Shown here piece by piece: positions 13,523-26,142 of a stretch of 64,000 nt of DNA; within the stretch, counting starts at the first letter, position 1, and each line of letters opens with the position of its first letter. The position numbers were made by a program, and so were the translations under genes. The notes under the pieces were generated by a model, which saw nothing but the letters and a program-made list of their open reading frames with translations, had not been told where the DNA came from and did not search any database. Source of the DNA: Stercorarius parasiticus (lineage: Eukaryota > Chordata > Aves > Charadriiformes > Stercorariidae); assembly GCA_013396915.1 (NCBI GenBank), contig VWZL01000351.1, positions 496,339 through 560,338 of the forward strand, given 5' to 3'.

Positions 13523-13555
13523 CACTTAAAGATAAATCACTTAAAGATAAATCAC
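13523..13555. repeat. Tandem duplication, 15-bp unit x2.2
   Basis: The unit CACTTAAAGATAAAT occurs perfectly at 13523-13537 and 13538-13552, followed by CAC. A perfect two-copy duplication of this kind usually reflects replication slippage and is probably recent. Confidence 0.9.
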
Positions 13556-14153
13556 TCACAAGGAAAAAAACAAGGCAAAGAAAGAAGCAGAAACATAAGC
13601 AAGACAGCAAAATGAGAGAAAACGCGTTTGCTAGGTAATGGATTAGACTCTACCCTAACGCACACCACTCCACTCCTTACCACTGCATTCAGCGGGTTCC
13701 CCTGAGCTGCAGCCCTGCCCGCCTGCTGCAGCCACAGCACTGCCTCTCTCTGTCGTATCTCCCCTTGTCTTCACTTTCATATCTCCCTCCTGCCTCCAGG
13801 AGGCTTTGCATCAGTGGCACGAAGCAAGGGAAAGAGAGGTAAAATAACCTGTCTTTCCAAACCCATACGGACACTGCAGCCAAGGGCAGCAGCTACAGGC
13901 ACAGCCTATTCTCTGGTCTCCTCTCCACTGGCACGGAGGGGTGGTTGCCTGTGCACTGAGCAGCAGGTGCCACAGCCCTTCTACGATGCGTCCTGGCACC
14001 AAAGGTGACTTGGTCTTTAAGATAAAGATTTTTGGATTCACAGGCCTCGCTTGTTGACATGTCCAAATTATCCCTTCAAACTACTGAAAGAAAAAAAAAA
14101 AGAGGAAGACACCGCTGAAGTTCCAATAAGTTTGCAACACTTTCCTCCAACAG
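13556..14153. other. Noncoding, no gene recognised
   Basis: Short overlapping frames occur on both strands. A run of 11 A lies at 14091-14101. No gene or repeat family is recognised. Confidence 0.55.
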
Positions 14154-14213
14154 GGTTTTGGGGTATCTCTGCTCTCAGTGAGTGCCCTGGTAACCCTGTG
14201 CGAACACACGCAG
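14154..14213 (+). other. Candidate exon bounded by splice-like sites
   Basis: A pyrimidine-rich acceptor (ACTTTCCTCCAACAG, ending at 14153) precedes a 60-base segment. The donor CAG|GTAAGG follows at 14214. At least one frame, part of an open frame from about 14051 to 14245, runs through the segment without a stop. The product is not recognised. Chance occurrence is a real alternative. Confidence 0.18.
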
Positions 14214-17200
14214 GTAAGGACTCCTGCTTTGCACGGCTTGTCTGAGGTGGGCAAGAGGCACTCACCACACCCACTGCTTTGAAAATGTGTCTGCAAAGGT
14301 ATAACCATGTCTCAAGACCGGTCCCCATGAAATTTCCAGCATTAGCTCCTCTGTCTCAAAGACATTTCTTTGTCTTAGCTTAGCTGTCCTGCCCAGCACC
14401 GTCTCCCCCTCCACCAAGTCCTTAAAAGCCGACTGCTGCTTGAAGAATGACTTCAGCCTCACGAGATCAGACGCTGTGGGCAGTCACACACAGTGATGCT
14501 AAGCCTCTGAGGTAAATGATGACACAGCGAGCAGGGAAATGGGAAATCAGACCCATGTGGCTCTCCCGAGGGCTTTTTTTTGTATTTGCTGCCTTGTTAA
14601 GAAGTCCCTCCCAAAAGTCACCAAGGGAAGTAAAAATGGGATCATACTACTCCTCATTCACAAGCCTTGTTTCCACATAGCATTGATTCACTCCACATTT
14701 CATGTTTTTGTGGCACACAGGATAGCAACTACCAATAAAACTCGTTAAGTTTATTGTTTCATCACTTAAGGAGCAGTGCTTGATCTGGCCATTTACTGCT
14801 TAGCTCTATTGTTCCCAAGCTGTAGCTGATAACAGTTCACAGGCAGGAGCTCTGGATGGTCATTTGTCTCCAGATTCCAACGCATGCATATTTTATTATA
14901 ATTTGGTTATCAGAACAGGACTGTTTCATCTCTCCCTGTTATACAGCCACAAATCTGCTTCCTCCAAGCTGCTAAGTTACAGCAAACTCCTGATTCAGTC
15001 TGCAGTTCCTTTGAGCTCTGAGTACCAAATGCTGTGGTTTAAAAAAGATTAAAACCAGAGATGAAACCTGATTGTTGTTCCATGCATCTGCTTTAAATTT
15101 GTTGTTCTGTTTATTTTAGAGACTTCAACTGATGCAACAAAAAAGCAAGCATCCATTCTGCAGAATTAATCTTGCTACACTGGGCTTCACGCTCTAGCTT
15201 TTATTTACCCTTCTTTTTTAGAGCACCACTGAAATTTTGCCTTCGTTGCAAAATCAGCATGACTAACAATCAGCATGTGCCATTAAATTAAGTGCTACCT
15301 CTACTTTAAATCCCGTAAGTTATAATCAGTTGTGTTTTCGCTGTGGCTGACTGGCCCAGGACTCCACTCATTTAAGGACCACTCATCAGCTTACAATACA
15401 TCCCCGTCAGAGGTTGCATGCAGGCAAGCGCCATTCCATTGCTAGCAGTTCTTTCATGTCTTCCCACAGCTCTCCCTGTGTGCCCGGCACTAATAGATAC
15501 ACTCTCCCACGCTCCTTGGGGCAAGAATCAATAGCGTGATTCAGCTCTTCCAGGATTTAGACAGGGAGGATGAGGCCCAGAGGTCTCAGGGGCCACGTAA
15601 TGAAGGAGAGGGGACACCTCACTGCCTGGCCTATGGTGACACTCCAGATGGATGAGCCGGAAGGAAGGAACTCAAGTGTAGGCAACACAGTTAACACTGA
15701 CAGGGACCCAGGGACAGATCTTCCACTTATGTCAGCCTTATTTCCTTATTCATACAACCCTTCCACCAATCAGGAAAATGGGATAAGTCCTGCCAAGAAC
15801 CAAAATAAAGTCTTAGTGTCACTTAATCTTGCTTGAATGGTCTGCAAGTCTTGACCAGCCTTCAGCAGGAAGATGAAACCCTGTCACTTGTTTATTTGGG
15901 AGCTTTTGTGCTGTGATACATGGACCACATATAACTGCTTCTAAAGAGTCTTTAGAAGATAGGTATGGCAAGCAAGGCTCACATTTTTGGTGTAGAGCTA
16001 GCAACTTCACTGGCAGGGATGTAGAGGTACTCACAACTCAAAAGAAGAGGGCCTTTGCCCCATGCAATCCGGGTAGCCAATATACAGCCTGAAACTGTCC
16101 CACCAGGCATTGAACTGCCTCTTCCCACCAATTTGCCACAGAGGTGAATGCCTTGCATTCCCGTACCATGCCTGCAGGACTTTTTAAGGGGCTGTATAGT
16201 GTCACACCCTCTAGGAGCAGAAGGACATTTGAATGGGTTTGGCTGCAGAAAGAGGCACTATTTCAGTAAGATTTGCATAGCTAAGTCACATATAAGGTGC
16301 TTCGCAATTGCTTAAAGAAAAAGGCAGTGTAAATTGATGTATTTAAAAGTCCTAGGACAAAGGTACCTGCCATTTGTACTATAAGTGGCGTGATAAGTTT
16401 CATAAAGCAAAATACTAGCTCTTATTTTTGAAGTGAGTGGACAATGCAAGCTTGTGGCAAACTGCAGTAGCCCAAGTAATGTATGGGGATTTGACATCCA
16501 ATTACATCCCAGGGCGTTTTGGGGAACAGAGGTAATGTTTCTGGTGCCAGGCCAGGTTAAACGCCTCTGGCAAAATAGACCCTGCAGATGCTCAGTTGGA
16601 CAGATGCAGAAACTTGATGTTATCCTATTTTTGGATGACAAACAGAGCTTATTCTGTTCTTACTAAGCAAGGACATAAGAGACATGAAGAGGAAGTGGTT
16701 TACCGCAACAAAGACATTCATGGCTTGCAATGCCCTTCCAATTACAAGGAGCAGTCAATTGTTCATCATAAATGTTAGAGAGAGAAAGCTGAAAGAAGAG
16801 AAAAAGCAGCTTGCCATGAACAGGAATAAAAAGGCAGTACGTGAAATTGCATGCTCACATGGGCTGATGCACATCTGGCATAACTCCACTGTAATCAGAA
16901 GAGTTAGCCTGTACTTGCACCCATCTACAAAACAGCTGAATCCAACCCCAAAAGCCTCCCCCTGTAGTTGTGGCAAATACCACTTCACCAAAACCTCTCT
17001 TTTGTTCTCCCCAGAACACTGGGCTCCCTCCCTTTCCAAACAAATCTCTGCTTAAAAGTCATAACAATGAAAGCTTATAACCTTTCCTCTCCCGTCTGCC
17101 ACACATTTTATTTGTTTAGGGACTTTCTAGGAGGAAAGGATTAGCAAAGATGCAAAATCCAGCTATATTGAGGAGCCTCCTACTCATATTTGCATCTTGC

Positions 17201-20200
17201 TGAAGGCCATATTTGTTCTGTGACTGAGTGATGGCTCTCCCTGATTTTGTCCTGCTATTATTTTAAGAGAAATTGCATTAGCATAAAACTGGAATAGCAC
17301 AATTGAGAGTTGGGCTCTTTAACCTGGGCTTTCTAGAAGGCAGGGTGGAGGGACCTGAGGATGCATTAGACACAAAGAAGGCCCAAAACCACAGTGTTTT
17401 CAAGCTTCTTCAGCCAAATGGTATGTACTACTGGGGGAATAAAACCACAAAACCCTGAGGGTTTAGCGAGCCTTTGTGGGCTTTTTTGTGAAAGTGGCTT
17501 TCTAGACATGTCCAAGCGGTGACCAATAAGACTTACTTTACATGGTTGTTCAGTCAGCTTTTGTAGATAAAACTGATATTCCTCATTTCTCATTTGGGTC
17601 TTTCTGGCTGACATGCAGAGTATGTTATGTTAGGGAGTACACCACCTCCAAAACACAGAATAGAAAAACCTCAGAGAGCTTCCATCTGCCCCAGAGTCAT
17701 GTGTGACCATAGCTGCATTATGAAATAGCAATAATAATATCTTCCTACTGTAGCTTACCACGAAGCTTTGCGACTGCTGAAAAACACATGTGGGGAATGA
17801 TGGAGGTGTATCCAGAAGGGAACAGAGACAAAGGGCAATGAGCTGCCTGCCACCCATAAACTGCAGCTGCTTTTTGGCAATGCTAATAAATAGATTTCTC
17901 CCATTGCAAGGAAAAAAACCTCGTATTAATCACCACAAACAATTAGATGAACAACAGTGATTTTACACATTTAACATTTTTATTTTACATGAAGCTGCCC
18001 TGACTAAACCACTTCTTTTTATCATATTCTTAAGTTTGTCATATGAGGAAACTCCAAAGACACGTGGGAGATTTATCTTTCCCATAGTGCAGCGCCTGAG
18101 GACAACACCAAAGCAAAGGTACTCTTGTATTTGCCCAGCATCCCAAATCTTCCCAGCAGCACCATATGGAAAAAAGCAGAGTTGTGAGCACTCCATCTCA
18201 ACCAGGTACCCATTGGTACAAGACAGCAGCTGTAATGCTGCACTAATCAGTGCAGGGCCTCAGAGAAATAAATCTCCCTATTAAAACTCACACCAGTCAG
18301 AGGCGCTGTGTCCAGCAACATGCACTACAGGAATGTATCAGGAAGGCACTGGCTGCTGCTAAGATATGCTCCTGATAAACGAGCGGCCCTTCTCCGGTTA
18401 GCATGAAAATATGGTCAAACCTTTCTAAAAAATCGATTTTTCTTAGCTGGTTGATAAGAAAGATGGTACTTTCAGTCCAAGACAAAGCCATGAATCAGAA
18501 GCTATGAATCAAATGACTAACCACAAGAGATAAATTGGGTATGATCTTCCCTAGCTCAGCTGTGCCAAAGAACTTCTTAGCTTAATAACACTGGTTGACA
18601 CTGGCACCATCCCAGTGGTTCCCAGCGCTTCCTTATTAATATGAAAGTTTTCGACTCAGCACTTCCACAGTTTCATAAACATCAAGACTGACATCATTTA
18701 AACTGCAAAAAGCATTTATAAGCATTAAAGCTCAATAGCAAAGCTAACCTGAGGCTTGAGCTAAGCCTTGATTTATGCACTGTAGGTTTCTACTAACCAG
18801 GCTATGGGACGCCTTCAGCGCAAAACTGAATTTCTCATTTATTTCTTCTCCTGTAATAGAACACATTAAATCTCTGGAACCAAATCTTCAAGCTCCAGGT
18901 TTGAGTTGTTCGGTGTGGGTTGATTTCCAGTCATTCTGCAATGGATGTAGCATAATTCACTCACTATACTGAAGGTGCATGAAGACATTTAGAATAAGGG
19001 CAGCTTTCACAAAGCAACTCTTCGAGGTCACTGCTGAAATAACTATGTCTCCAAGCAATGCCTGCTACCAGTCCTGAATGTTTTGGGATACGAGATAGAA
19101 CCAGACAAGAAGGATTTCACAGTAACATCACCTCTGTCACAAAGGATCATGCACACCACCTACTATGCCCAGAGCATTTGTTCGAAAGCAATGCCAGATT
19201 TGCCCTTTCCCCTGCAATAACTGTGAAGGGAAAACAGTCCCTCAAGATTAACTGCCTAGGTCATCTGTGGCGACCTCCCTGCTCCATGCCCCTGTGTTAC
19301 TACAGTGAGCTCACTTCGGTGACTGGAAATCTTTAGTGCAAACTGAAAATTCCACCCAGTTCTTCCAATGAGTGAAAATGGCCCTGCAGTTAAGAAATCT
19401 GATCTTACAGCTTTTCCTTATGAATGCAACTTCTTCACTGAAGACTCAAACAAGTTCACTGAACACAACTTGCCAAGTTTGACTTAGCAATTTTTATTAC
19501 TACATCCCTTATCAGCCAAACAAGAAAAATATTTCTGTGAGAAAAATATCTTCTTGACTCAGATTTAAAAATGAAGAGTTCAAACGGTATGCATGGTACT
19601 GACAATTCAGTATAAATAGACTGGTACAAGTTAATTTAGTAGAACAGGGCTAAGCCAGAAGAATGCGCTTGGGAGTAGTATGGAGACCTTGGGGAAGGAA
19701 TAAAGGGTAAAAAAAAAGACAAAAACAAAATGAAAGAACTGATGCATCCCCTATTGCAGATATTTGCTGGTGAGCACCTCTGTGTGATGACAAATTTTCC
19801 AGCACAGCACTTTCATTCTTTGCTATAGGCACGATACAGCAGTGCCCTCAGCACTTTGAATACCTTTGAACACCTTTGGTGTTATTTTTCAAAATACAGA
19901 GTGAAAGGAATAGGCTTGTTACCTTAATGGTTGCAGTGTGAAACTTGAAAGTGTGACCTACAGTGAAAAGTCCCAAAAGTCAGTGAAACCACTGCATAGG
20001 ATGGTTTGGGTTGCTTTGAGATACCCACAAAAGATGTCATTTCAAGTTTCCAGCAAGAGGTTCTCTTTCTCCACTGTGCTAATCCAACCTTACCGCATTG
20101 AGATCTGCAACCCTGATGTAAAAAATGCTGTAATGTTGGTGCTCACTCACCAGCACAGTCAGTGCTTGGGGCTGGTGCCTCTCCTTTGGGCTGATCTGGC

Positions 20201-21205
20201 TTAAATCAGTGGTTCAAAGCTGTGAATAGGGACCCCAGGTCTGGCCTGGCACATGTGCGCTGAACACCCAGCCATCAGTGGAAAGGCTATGGTACCCTCA
20301 AGCTGTTTCTCTTCTGCCCTTTGTGTCTCTTCCTGGAGCATTGTCCCCCACAATGAATCTATAGAGAGATTAATCAAACTAGCACCTTGAAATAGAAAGT
20401 GCAGCATTCCCCATGTCTGAACCAGATGGGCAGTGCACAAATGAAGGTACAGAAGGACCAGATTTGCTTTGTGTTATGTGAAACAACCCTCTGTGGCCTA
20501 TTCTGATCTGTCCTTCAGCAAGTGAACTGACACAAGACAAGGCAGGTGGAGGTGGGAGAAGCGGACTGGACTGAGCTAACAGGAGCCATGCTTCCACAGC
20601 ATGCCTGAAGGGGATGAATGAAAGAATATACCTCAATCTAAGAATGAGCAACTGGTCCAAAAAGTCTTCATCTATTAAGGAGAGGAACCTGCTGACGAAC
20701 GCAAAAGGAATGCACAATCAGGTTTTGTCAAGTTCGACTTCATCAATCTTTCTGCTGTAAGTTCTGCCTCTCAGATGTGATACGTAGGGCTGGCCACGAA
20801 ACAAGAATTTTGTTTCACAATTCAGAAGAAAAAAAAGGATTTTTTTTAAGTCTTTCAAATGTGTTTTCATTACGCATCAGAACAAAGCCACTATATTTCC
20901 AAAACCTTCACATGTAAGGCCCAGAGAGGAAAGAGAAGGGGAGGCCAAGCAGCAAATAGACTAGTGCCTCGGTGATTCCCCTCCAGAGGGGGAAGCCTGG
21001 CTCCCAGCTCCCAGGCGCTGTCAGACAGGAGAGGGACGGCAATTTGGACTCCCCCACCAGAAGGCCAGGGACAGCCAGGTTTTCTCCCCCCACACACTCC
21101 TTTAGTTAACTCTCTCTCACCCTCTGCCCCCATCTCCTTGGAGCCTCTCCACTCCGTGTAAATAATTACATGTGAACCGAGCTAGAGAGAATGAGAGTAT
21201 GCAGT
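14214..21205. other. Noncoding, no gene recognised
   Basis: This long stretch of unique-looking sequence has no gene or clear repeat apart from the phrase at 16871-16955. Open frames reach 109-123 codons (16312-17055) but overlap antisense. The GC-richer patch at 20920-21130 has antisense-overlapping frames only. A hAT-like phrase at about 20206 was considered and not accepted. Confidence 0.55.
16871..16955. repeat. Possible ancient sauropsid dispersed repeat
   Basis: The block beginning ACATCTGGCATAACTCCACT and the GTACTTGCACCCATCTAC stretch after it resemble a motif seen repeatedly in bird and turtle noncoding DNA, in which a 'catagctccattgaagtcaat' phrase is followed by a 'tttacacc' phrase. 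The assignment is from memory and unverified. Confidence 0.35.
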
Positions 21206-21412
21206 CCAGTGGTTAGGAAGTTCCCTGGAGATAAAAGGGAGCTGCAGATTCAAGTTCTTGCTCTGTCTGATTTGAAGCTGATTTCAATTAAGTATTCATT
21301 GGAAGAAAGTGAAATGACCGGTGTAGCTTGGCGGTCAGGGAACCACTCCAAATCAGAGAGCAAGGACTCGAACCTGGGGATGCACTTCCCAGGGAAGCCT
21401 CCTAACCACTGG
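21206..21412. mobile_element. Fold-back (inverted repeat) element with tRNA-like arms
   Basis: The left arm (21206-21275) and right arm (about 21344-21412) are imperfect reverse complements around a spacer of about 68 bases. The outer parts pair well: CCAGTGGTTAGGAAGTTCCC on the left against the complement of 21389-21412. The inner parts also pair: 21249-21273 against 21350-21374. Each arm carries an A-box-like block (AGTGGTTAGG) and, about 30 bases in, a B-box-like block; the complement of the right arm reads AGGTTCGAGTCC. This is the spacing of a tRNA-derived SINE head, here present twice head-to-head. Whether it is a known palindromic SINE/MITE family of sauropsids or a unique inversion is unclear. 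Confidence 0.65.
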
Positions 21413-22204
21413 CAGATCGATCAGCCTTCACGTTGCACGTGAAGCAGGAGTGGGAGGAAGGCTGAAGCACTCAGACAGTTCTGGGGGTGCTGCCTCTTCT
21501 GGGGGCTTCGCTCTAAAAGGAAACCAGTCAGAGGGCACACATCCAGCCGGTGTGCTAGAATCATCATGCGAAAGGGTGTACAAGCATGCCTGTTGCCCTC
21601 AGCCCCATCATGCAGGCCCTCACACAGACTGTCTCCCACCAGAATTTGAGGAAGCTGAGAAACTGACATCAGGCATCTCCACACTAGGACTCATTTTCTC
21701 CTTTCCCACAATTCCCCTACCAATCTAGGAAGGTTTTTTGCTGATATTATAGTTGAAACAGATACATTCTCTCAACAAGTTCCAGAGAAGCATCATTTCC
21801 AGGTGGAAAAGTTGGTCTTGGATTGTATGGGATGGATCCAATACTAGCAAAGAATAGCAAAATTATCAATCATAATGTGGGAAATGGAGAAGTACTTGAC
21901 AAATGTTTCAGATTCAGATTCAGAAAGAAGCAGAATGATATATTCGGAGCCTAACTTGATACTTACTATTCCACTGGCAATTAGAGATGATGTTAAACAG
22001 CAGTCATTAATAATAACATTTGTAAACCTGCAGGACTTGATTACAGTCCTGGTGAAGATCGCCAGCTTGGCTGACAGAAGTAGCTGCAAAAAAGAAAAAT
22101 ATTTAGATCTTTTAAGGTGGTTAACTCGCTCCCACATAACAATCCATCAGTGTTAAATGGCTTAAAAGCTGTCTAATGAATGTATTTCTAAAAGTAATTT
22201 TAGC
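21413..22204. other. Noncoding, no gene recognised
   Basis: The open frames at 21844-22156 (93 codons forward, 97 codons reverse) lie almost exactly antisense to each other and have no recognisable domain. Their position just upstream of a CR1 copy suggests they may be decayed flanking or element sequence, but no reverse-transcriptase motif is visible in them. Confidence 0.5.
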
Positions 22205-23165
22205 GGAATCACTATCATTCAGGGAGGCGTTCCATCTGGAGTTTAGGAGGGCTCTATTCTTGGTGCCGGATACTCCTGTCAATGACATCTATACCAACAG
22301 TGTAGACAAAAACAAAACCACTGTGGTAGAAGTTTGAGACAATACAAAAGGGATACAGATTGATAGAAGTGATGTGGGGAAGAGCTTGTTATAAGAATTA
22401 ACTCCCTGTCGTTTGTATTCCTTGCCTTTTCAGAACAAAATGTGAGTTATACATCTTGCAACAAAGGCTTTACGTCACCCTTTAAACTATGAACGAGCAA
22501 TTCAGATAGATACAATTTACTTTGAAAAATGTTTGTGGTCACATTAGATGATCAGCTGAACATGACCCTCCATTCTGATCCTTAGATAAATAAGCAGGGG
22601 AGTTTGAAAGAGTCAGTGTACAGCTCTAGTGAGAATATTGCTGAAATACCACATGCAGTTCTGGCACCCAAACTTACAAAGTGTATTCAACATTCGCAAA
22701 GGGTTCAGAAAGGAGCTACAAGAGTGACCTGTGGTCTGGAAATCAGACTGAGACAAAAGAAGCTTAATCTGATTTATCCCTGAGAAGTTTAAGAGGTAAT
22801 ATGATCACAGCTTACAGATACCCATATGGTAGAGTAACTACTATAACTATGAGAAAGAGAATTTTAACTATAGGTGTCATATCTAGTGTAAAAGACATAA
22901 TGAAATCCACTAGGTAGAAGCCAAAGCTGGACAAACTTCAAGTTTGGGGCATACATTTTCTTTAAACTGTGAAGGGCATAAAAATTGAACTGAATTTGGT
23001 GTCTCGTGTGGTCTTTAAGGAAAGGCTAAAAAGCTGTCCATTATTATGGACAGAAAAAATCATGAAAGCTGCAATGAAGTTTGTAGATGTGTCATAGAGT
23101 AGGTCAGACTAGAGGGTGACTGTAACCTGTCCTGTGTTTAAAAATCTCTGAATGTGTGGCTACAA
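22205..23165 (+). mobile_element. CR1-family LINE, decayed ORF2 portion and 3' end
   Basis: The start (about 22225-22300) resembles the CR1 reverse-transcriptase stretch that normally encodes the SGVPQGS-like motif and the 'FNIFINDL' block, here with frameshifts. A later part at 22535-22580 (TTAGATGATCAGCTGAACATG) and 22630-22820 (CATGCAGTTCTGGCACCCAA, then an AGGAGCTACAAGAGTGACC-like block) follows the order of the CR1 ORF2 C-terminal region. The tail at 23095-23125 contains AGGTCAGACTAGAGGGTGAC, the usual lead-in to the CR1 3' terminus. Stops and frameshifts are frequent, so no protein is made. It is an old, 5'-truncated insertion, and the family assignment rests on remembered consensus. 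Confidence 0.75.
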
Positions 23166-23832
23166 TTGTGTCTTTTTTTTCTCTTTCTAATGGAAGATGG
23201 TTATTGGCTTTACTACATAATTTCCTAAGTATCAGCATCTGCCAATATTGGACAGTTTGGGTATATAATTATGTAAAGATAACCTTGTTAAATATCCACT
23301 GCTGAAAGTAACTTTTAAGGAGCTTTAGCTCTATTATTGTAATCTAAATAAGAGTTCCTGCTAAATGCCGCAGAAAGACATCACTTGTCTTCTTGTAACA
23401 GCCTGGAGACTTTGGGGCTCCAGAATATTCACTTGAGTGAACTATATTGATTTGGCTTTCTTCTCCAACTAAGTAGAAGTTTTATCTTTTTCTTTAAACC
23501 AAAGGAGGCTACAAGAACTAGCACAGGAAAAAGCTGTATTTTATAAAGATTAATATTCCTCCTGAACATTTCATAAGGCCAACAGTCGCATCAATAAGGC
23601 AGATGAGATTCAAGGGAACTCAAAGATACTGTTATTCACCGTTCATTTCATAAGTCATGCAGGTACTATCAAGTGTTGCCCTTCTATGACTGCTATCAAT
23701 GCACAGTTAGGAGGAGGTCCCATTTTCTGTAGGAGATGGCTACTCATTTAAGGGCTGAGCAGCAAGAACTTACTTAAAATGGATGTTGGTGCAAATTAAC
23801 TTCCACAAAACAAGCAACAAGAGAAAACTTAC
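23166..23832. other. Noncoding, no gene recognised
   Basis: AT-leaning sequence follows the CR1 3' end. No repeat, RNA gene or credible reading frame was recognised. Confidence 0.55.
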
Positions 23833-24020
23833 CTGGGAGTGGGGTTCCCCAGGAATTCTGTTCTGGTTCAGTAGTGCTCAGTTCACAAACACATCAGCAA
23901 ATCTCGAATGATTAATGGCTGTTCTTGGCTTCCAATATAGAGCAGATTAAAATCCTGCAGTTGTGGCCAAGTCTTACTTTGAGTTTGGGATTAATTGAAA
24001 TCAAAACATCCAAAAGCTAT
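23833..24020 (-). other. Candidate noncoding exon (reverse strand)
   Basis: Read on the reverse strand, a pyrimidine-rich acceptor (TTACCCCTCTGCTTCATTAG, at about 24021-24040) precedes a 188-base segment. It ends CCCAG|GTAAGTTTTC at 23833, an ideal donor. All three reverse frames contain stops, so a noncoding exon is the only reading. There is a competing explanation: on the forward strand 23833-23890 translates to a GSGVPQ-like start, which may be a scrap of CR1 reverse transcriptase, making the splice sites accidental. Confidence 0.22.
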
Positions 24021-25222
24021 CTAATGAAGCAGAGGGGTAAAGAGATGGTCCAACGATATTGTATGCAAGAAGTTTCCCCCATGATTCCCCTCCCTGTGGG
24101 CTAACAGTCAAAGCAGAAGCAAAGGTGTCAATGGTCTAATTCACATCTTAAAGTAACATAACCCCTTGATCTCATTAGTCAAAGCCCTGACCTCTCAACG
24201 GATGCCATGCCATCAGTCCTCAACTGGCAGTCGGACAGGACACTCTAACAGCTTATATTTAGTGGCAACAGCTAAGTCAGCATCTTCCAGCGATCACTGT
24301 GCTGTAGTAGCCAAGAGTACCGCTTATTCCTTTCTTAAGCCCTCCTAGCCTCCATATCTAGATTAGGGAAAATCATAGTATCTCATTTTGCACTGTATTA
24401 TAGCCACTACTAAACACTGACTATTAATAGCTTCACTTCTATCTAGACTTCCGCCTTTCTTGTATATGTTACAGATAGCATATCCTTCTTCACATGACAC
24501 TGAAACACAGGGGTAAGTCTTCAGCTTGTCTTTCAGCTCACTTCCAAGTTTATGCACACAGATTTCCATTTGGTTTCACACATATAACCACCTTCCGGTA
24601 TATTTTGACAAATTTAAGAACATCACACCTACATTTTGTTCAGAATTTGTGCCTGGCACTTGGGTGTTTTTACTAACCCAAGGTTGTATTTGTCCACAAG
24701 CTCTGCCCAGGGGCGAGGTGGACCTTGGGCTGTAAAGCAGACCCTTAGCTTAATGGACTAGAGCTCCACAACATCCAAGAAGCGGCACAATCCAAGGCAA
24801 GAAAAGACTGCTATACCATTGACTAAGAAGGCAGTGCTCCTAAACTGACAGAAATCTGGAATTGCTACTGTGTCTTTTTTATGGCTATTTATTGTATTGC
24901 ACTGCCGTAGTCTCACACAGGGATTAGCACTTGCCATTGTACATTCACATACTTGCCTTAATAATTGAACCATGTGATCCTCCTCTGCTCCCTCCACCTC
25001 TCAGTAATGACCCAACTTAGCACCTGTGAAGGGCAAATTTCAGACCGTTCTGTGAAACTTTGAAATACAAAATCATTCTCATGAGACGTGACAATGTGAA
25101 AGTTGAAGATTATGAAAACTTTAACATGCCATAGCAAAGTTATCTGGCCAGTATTTTTGTTGCCCTCCCTTATCACTCTCTCCTGCTTCAGCATGCCACC
25201 AAGCCGTGCACCCCCAGTTGCT

Positions 25223-25255
25223 CAAAAAAGGAAAAAAAAAAAAAAAAGGAAAAAT
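25223..25255. repeat. A-rich tract with A16 run
   Basis: A run of 16 A lies at 25232-25247, flanked by shorter A runs. No LINE or processed-pseudogene sequence is recognisable upstream, so this is not clearly a retrotransposed tail. Confidence 0.85.
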
Positions 25256-26142
25256 AGCTAAATAGCTGTATCTTCTTTGCAGATCTAAGCAAGATGAAAG
25301 TCTGCCTGGGCATGACCAACTTGGATGTTGCAGAGCCAAAATAATAAAACAAGCACATGCTTAGACACCAATATCTGTACGGATGTGATGCAAAAGTGGG
25401 ATTTCTCCATGTCCCACCCCTCAGTGCCATGCTGCCTTGCAGAGCACCCGGGCCAGCTGGACGCGGCCGTGTGATCCCACCCTCCCCAGCGATGGGGACC
25501 GGCAGCTGGGAAACACGCCTTCCAGCAAAGCCTGTCTGGAGACACAGTGCCACGTGCAGCACATCACTGGTGGATTCTCTCCAGCTTGGGGCCACCACAC
25601 AGCTGGGGTAGCCAGCAGCGGGAAGGGGGGCCTGCACCACAGACGGAAGTGGGAGACGGGATCTGAGAGCATCAGTCTTGCCCTGACAGCCTTTGACTAG
25701 ACAGGTCTGGTTACAGCAGCTGAAGATCTGATCTGCAACACACAAATCCAGCATGAACAATGTAAAAATGGAAAGCATCCTCTGCTAGAGGAACATCTGT
25801 TTAGGCGGTGAAAACCCCTTGGAGTGCATCATTCTGGGTGAATCAGCACAGCTGAGGCGGCTGCTCAGCTGCCCGAGTAGCTGATTTAATTTTTTCCCAG
25901 CTTAGCCGTGTGCCATCACTAAGATTTATTAGCCACAGTGCTGCACAATTCCAGGAGGTGCGGTTATCAGGAAGTACTTGTCTCCCCAGCGCTGTTACTG
26001 GGCTTCGCACTGCATAGATTACAAGGTGTGCACTGACTAGCAGATAAGCGGACCCTCCATTACACCTTGTTGTTCTGAATTGTTCATTCCACGCTGTATT
26101 TCCATGTTGGTACTGATAGCACTGAACAAGACTGAGACTCTT

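Noticed and set aside
20206..20250. hAT transposon terminal repeat
   Set aside because: A CAGTGGTTC-type start followed by GGGACCCC resembles a hAT end, but no matching inverted end or 8-bp target duplication was found.
25188..25778. Longest open frame (196 codons, reverse)
   Set aside because: It covers a GC-richer patch, translates an A16 tract into poly-phenylalanine, is overlapped by several forward and reverse frames, and shows no domain. A longest frame near 200 codons is plausible by chance in 64 kb.
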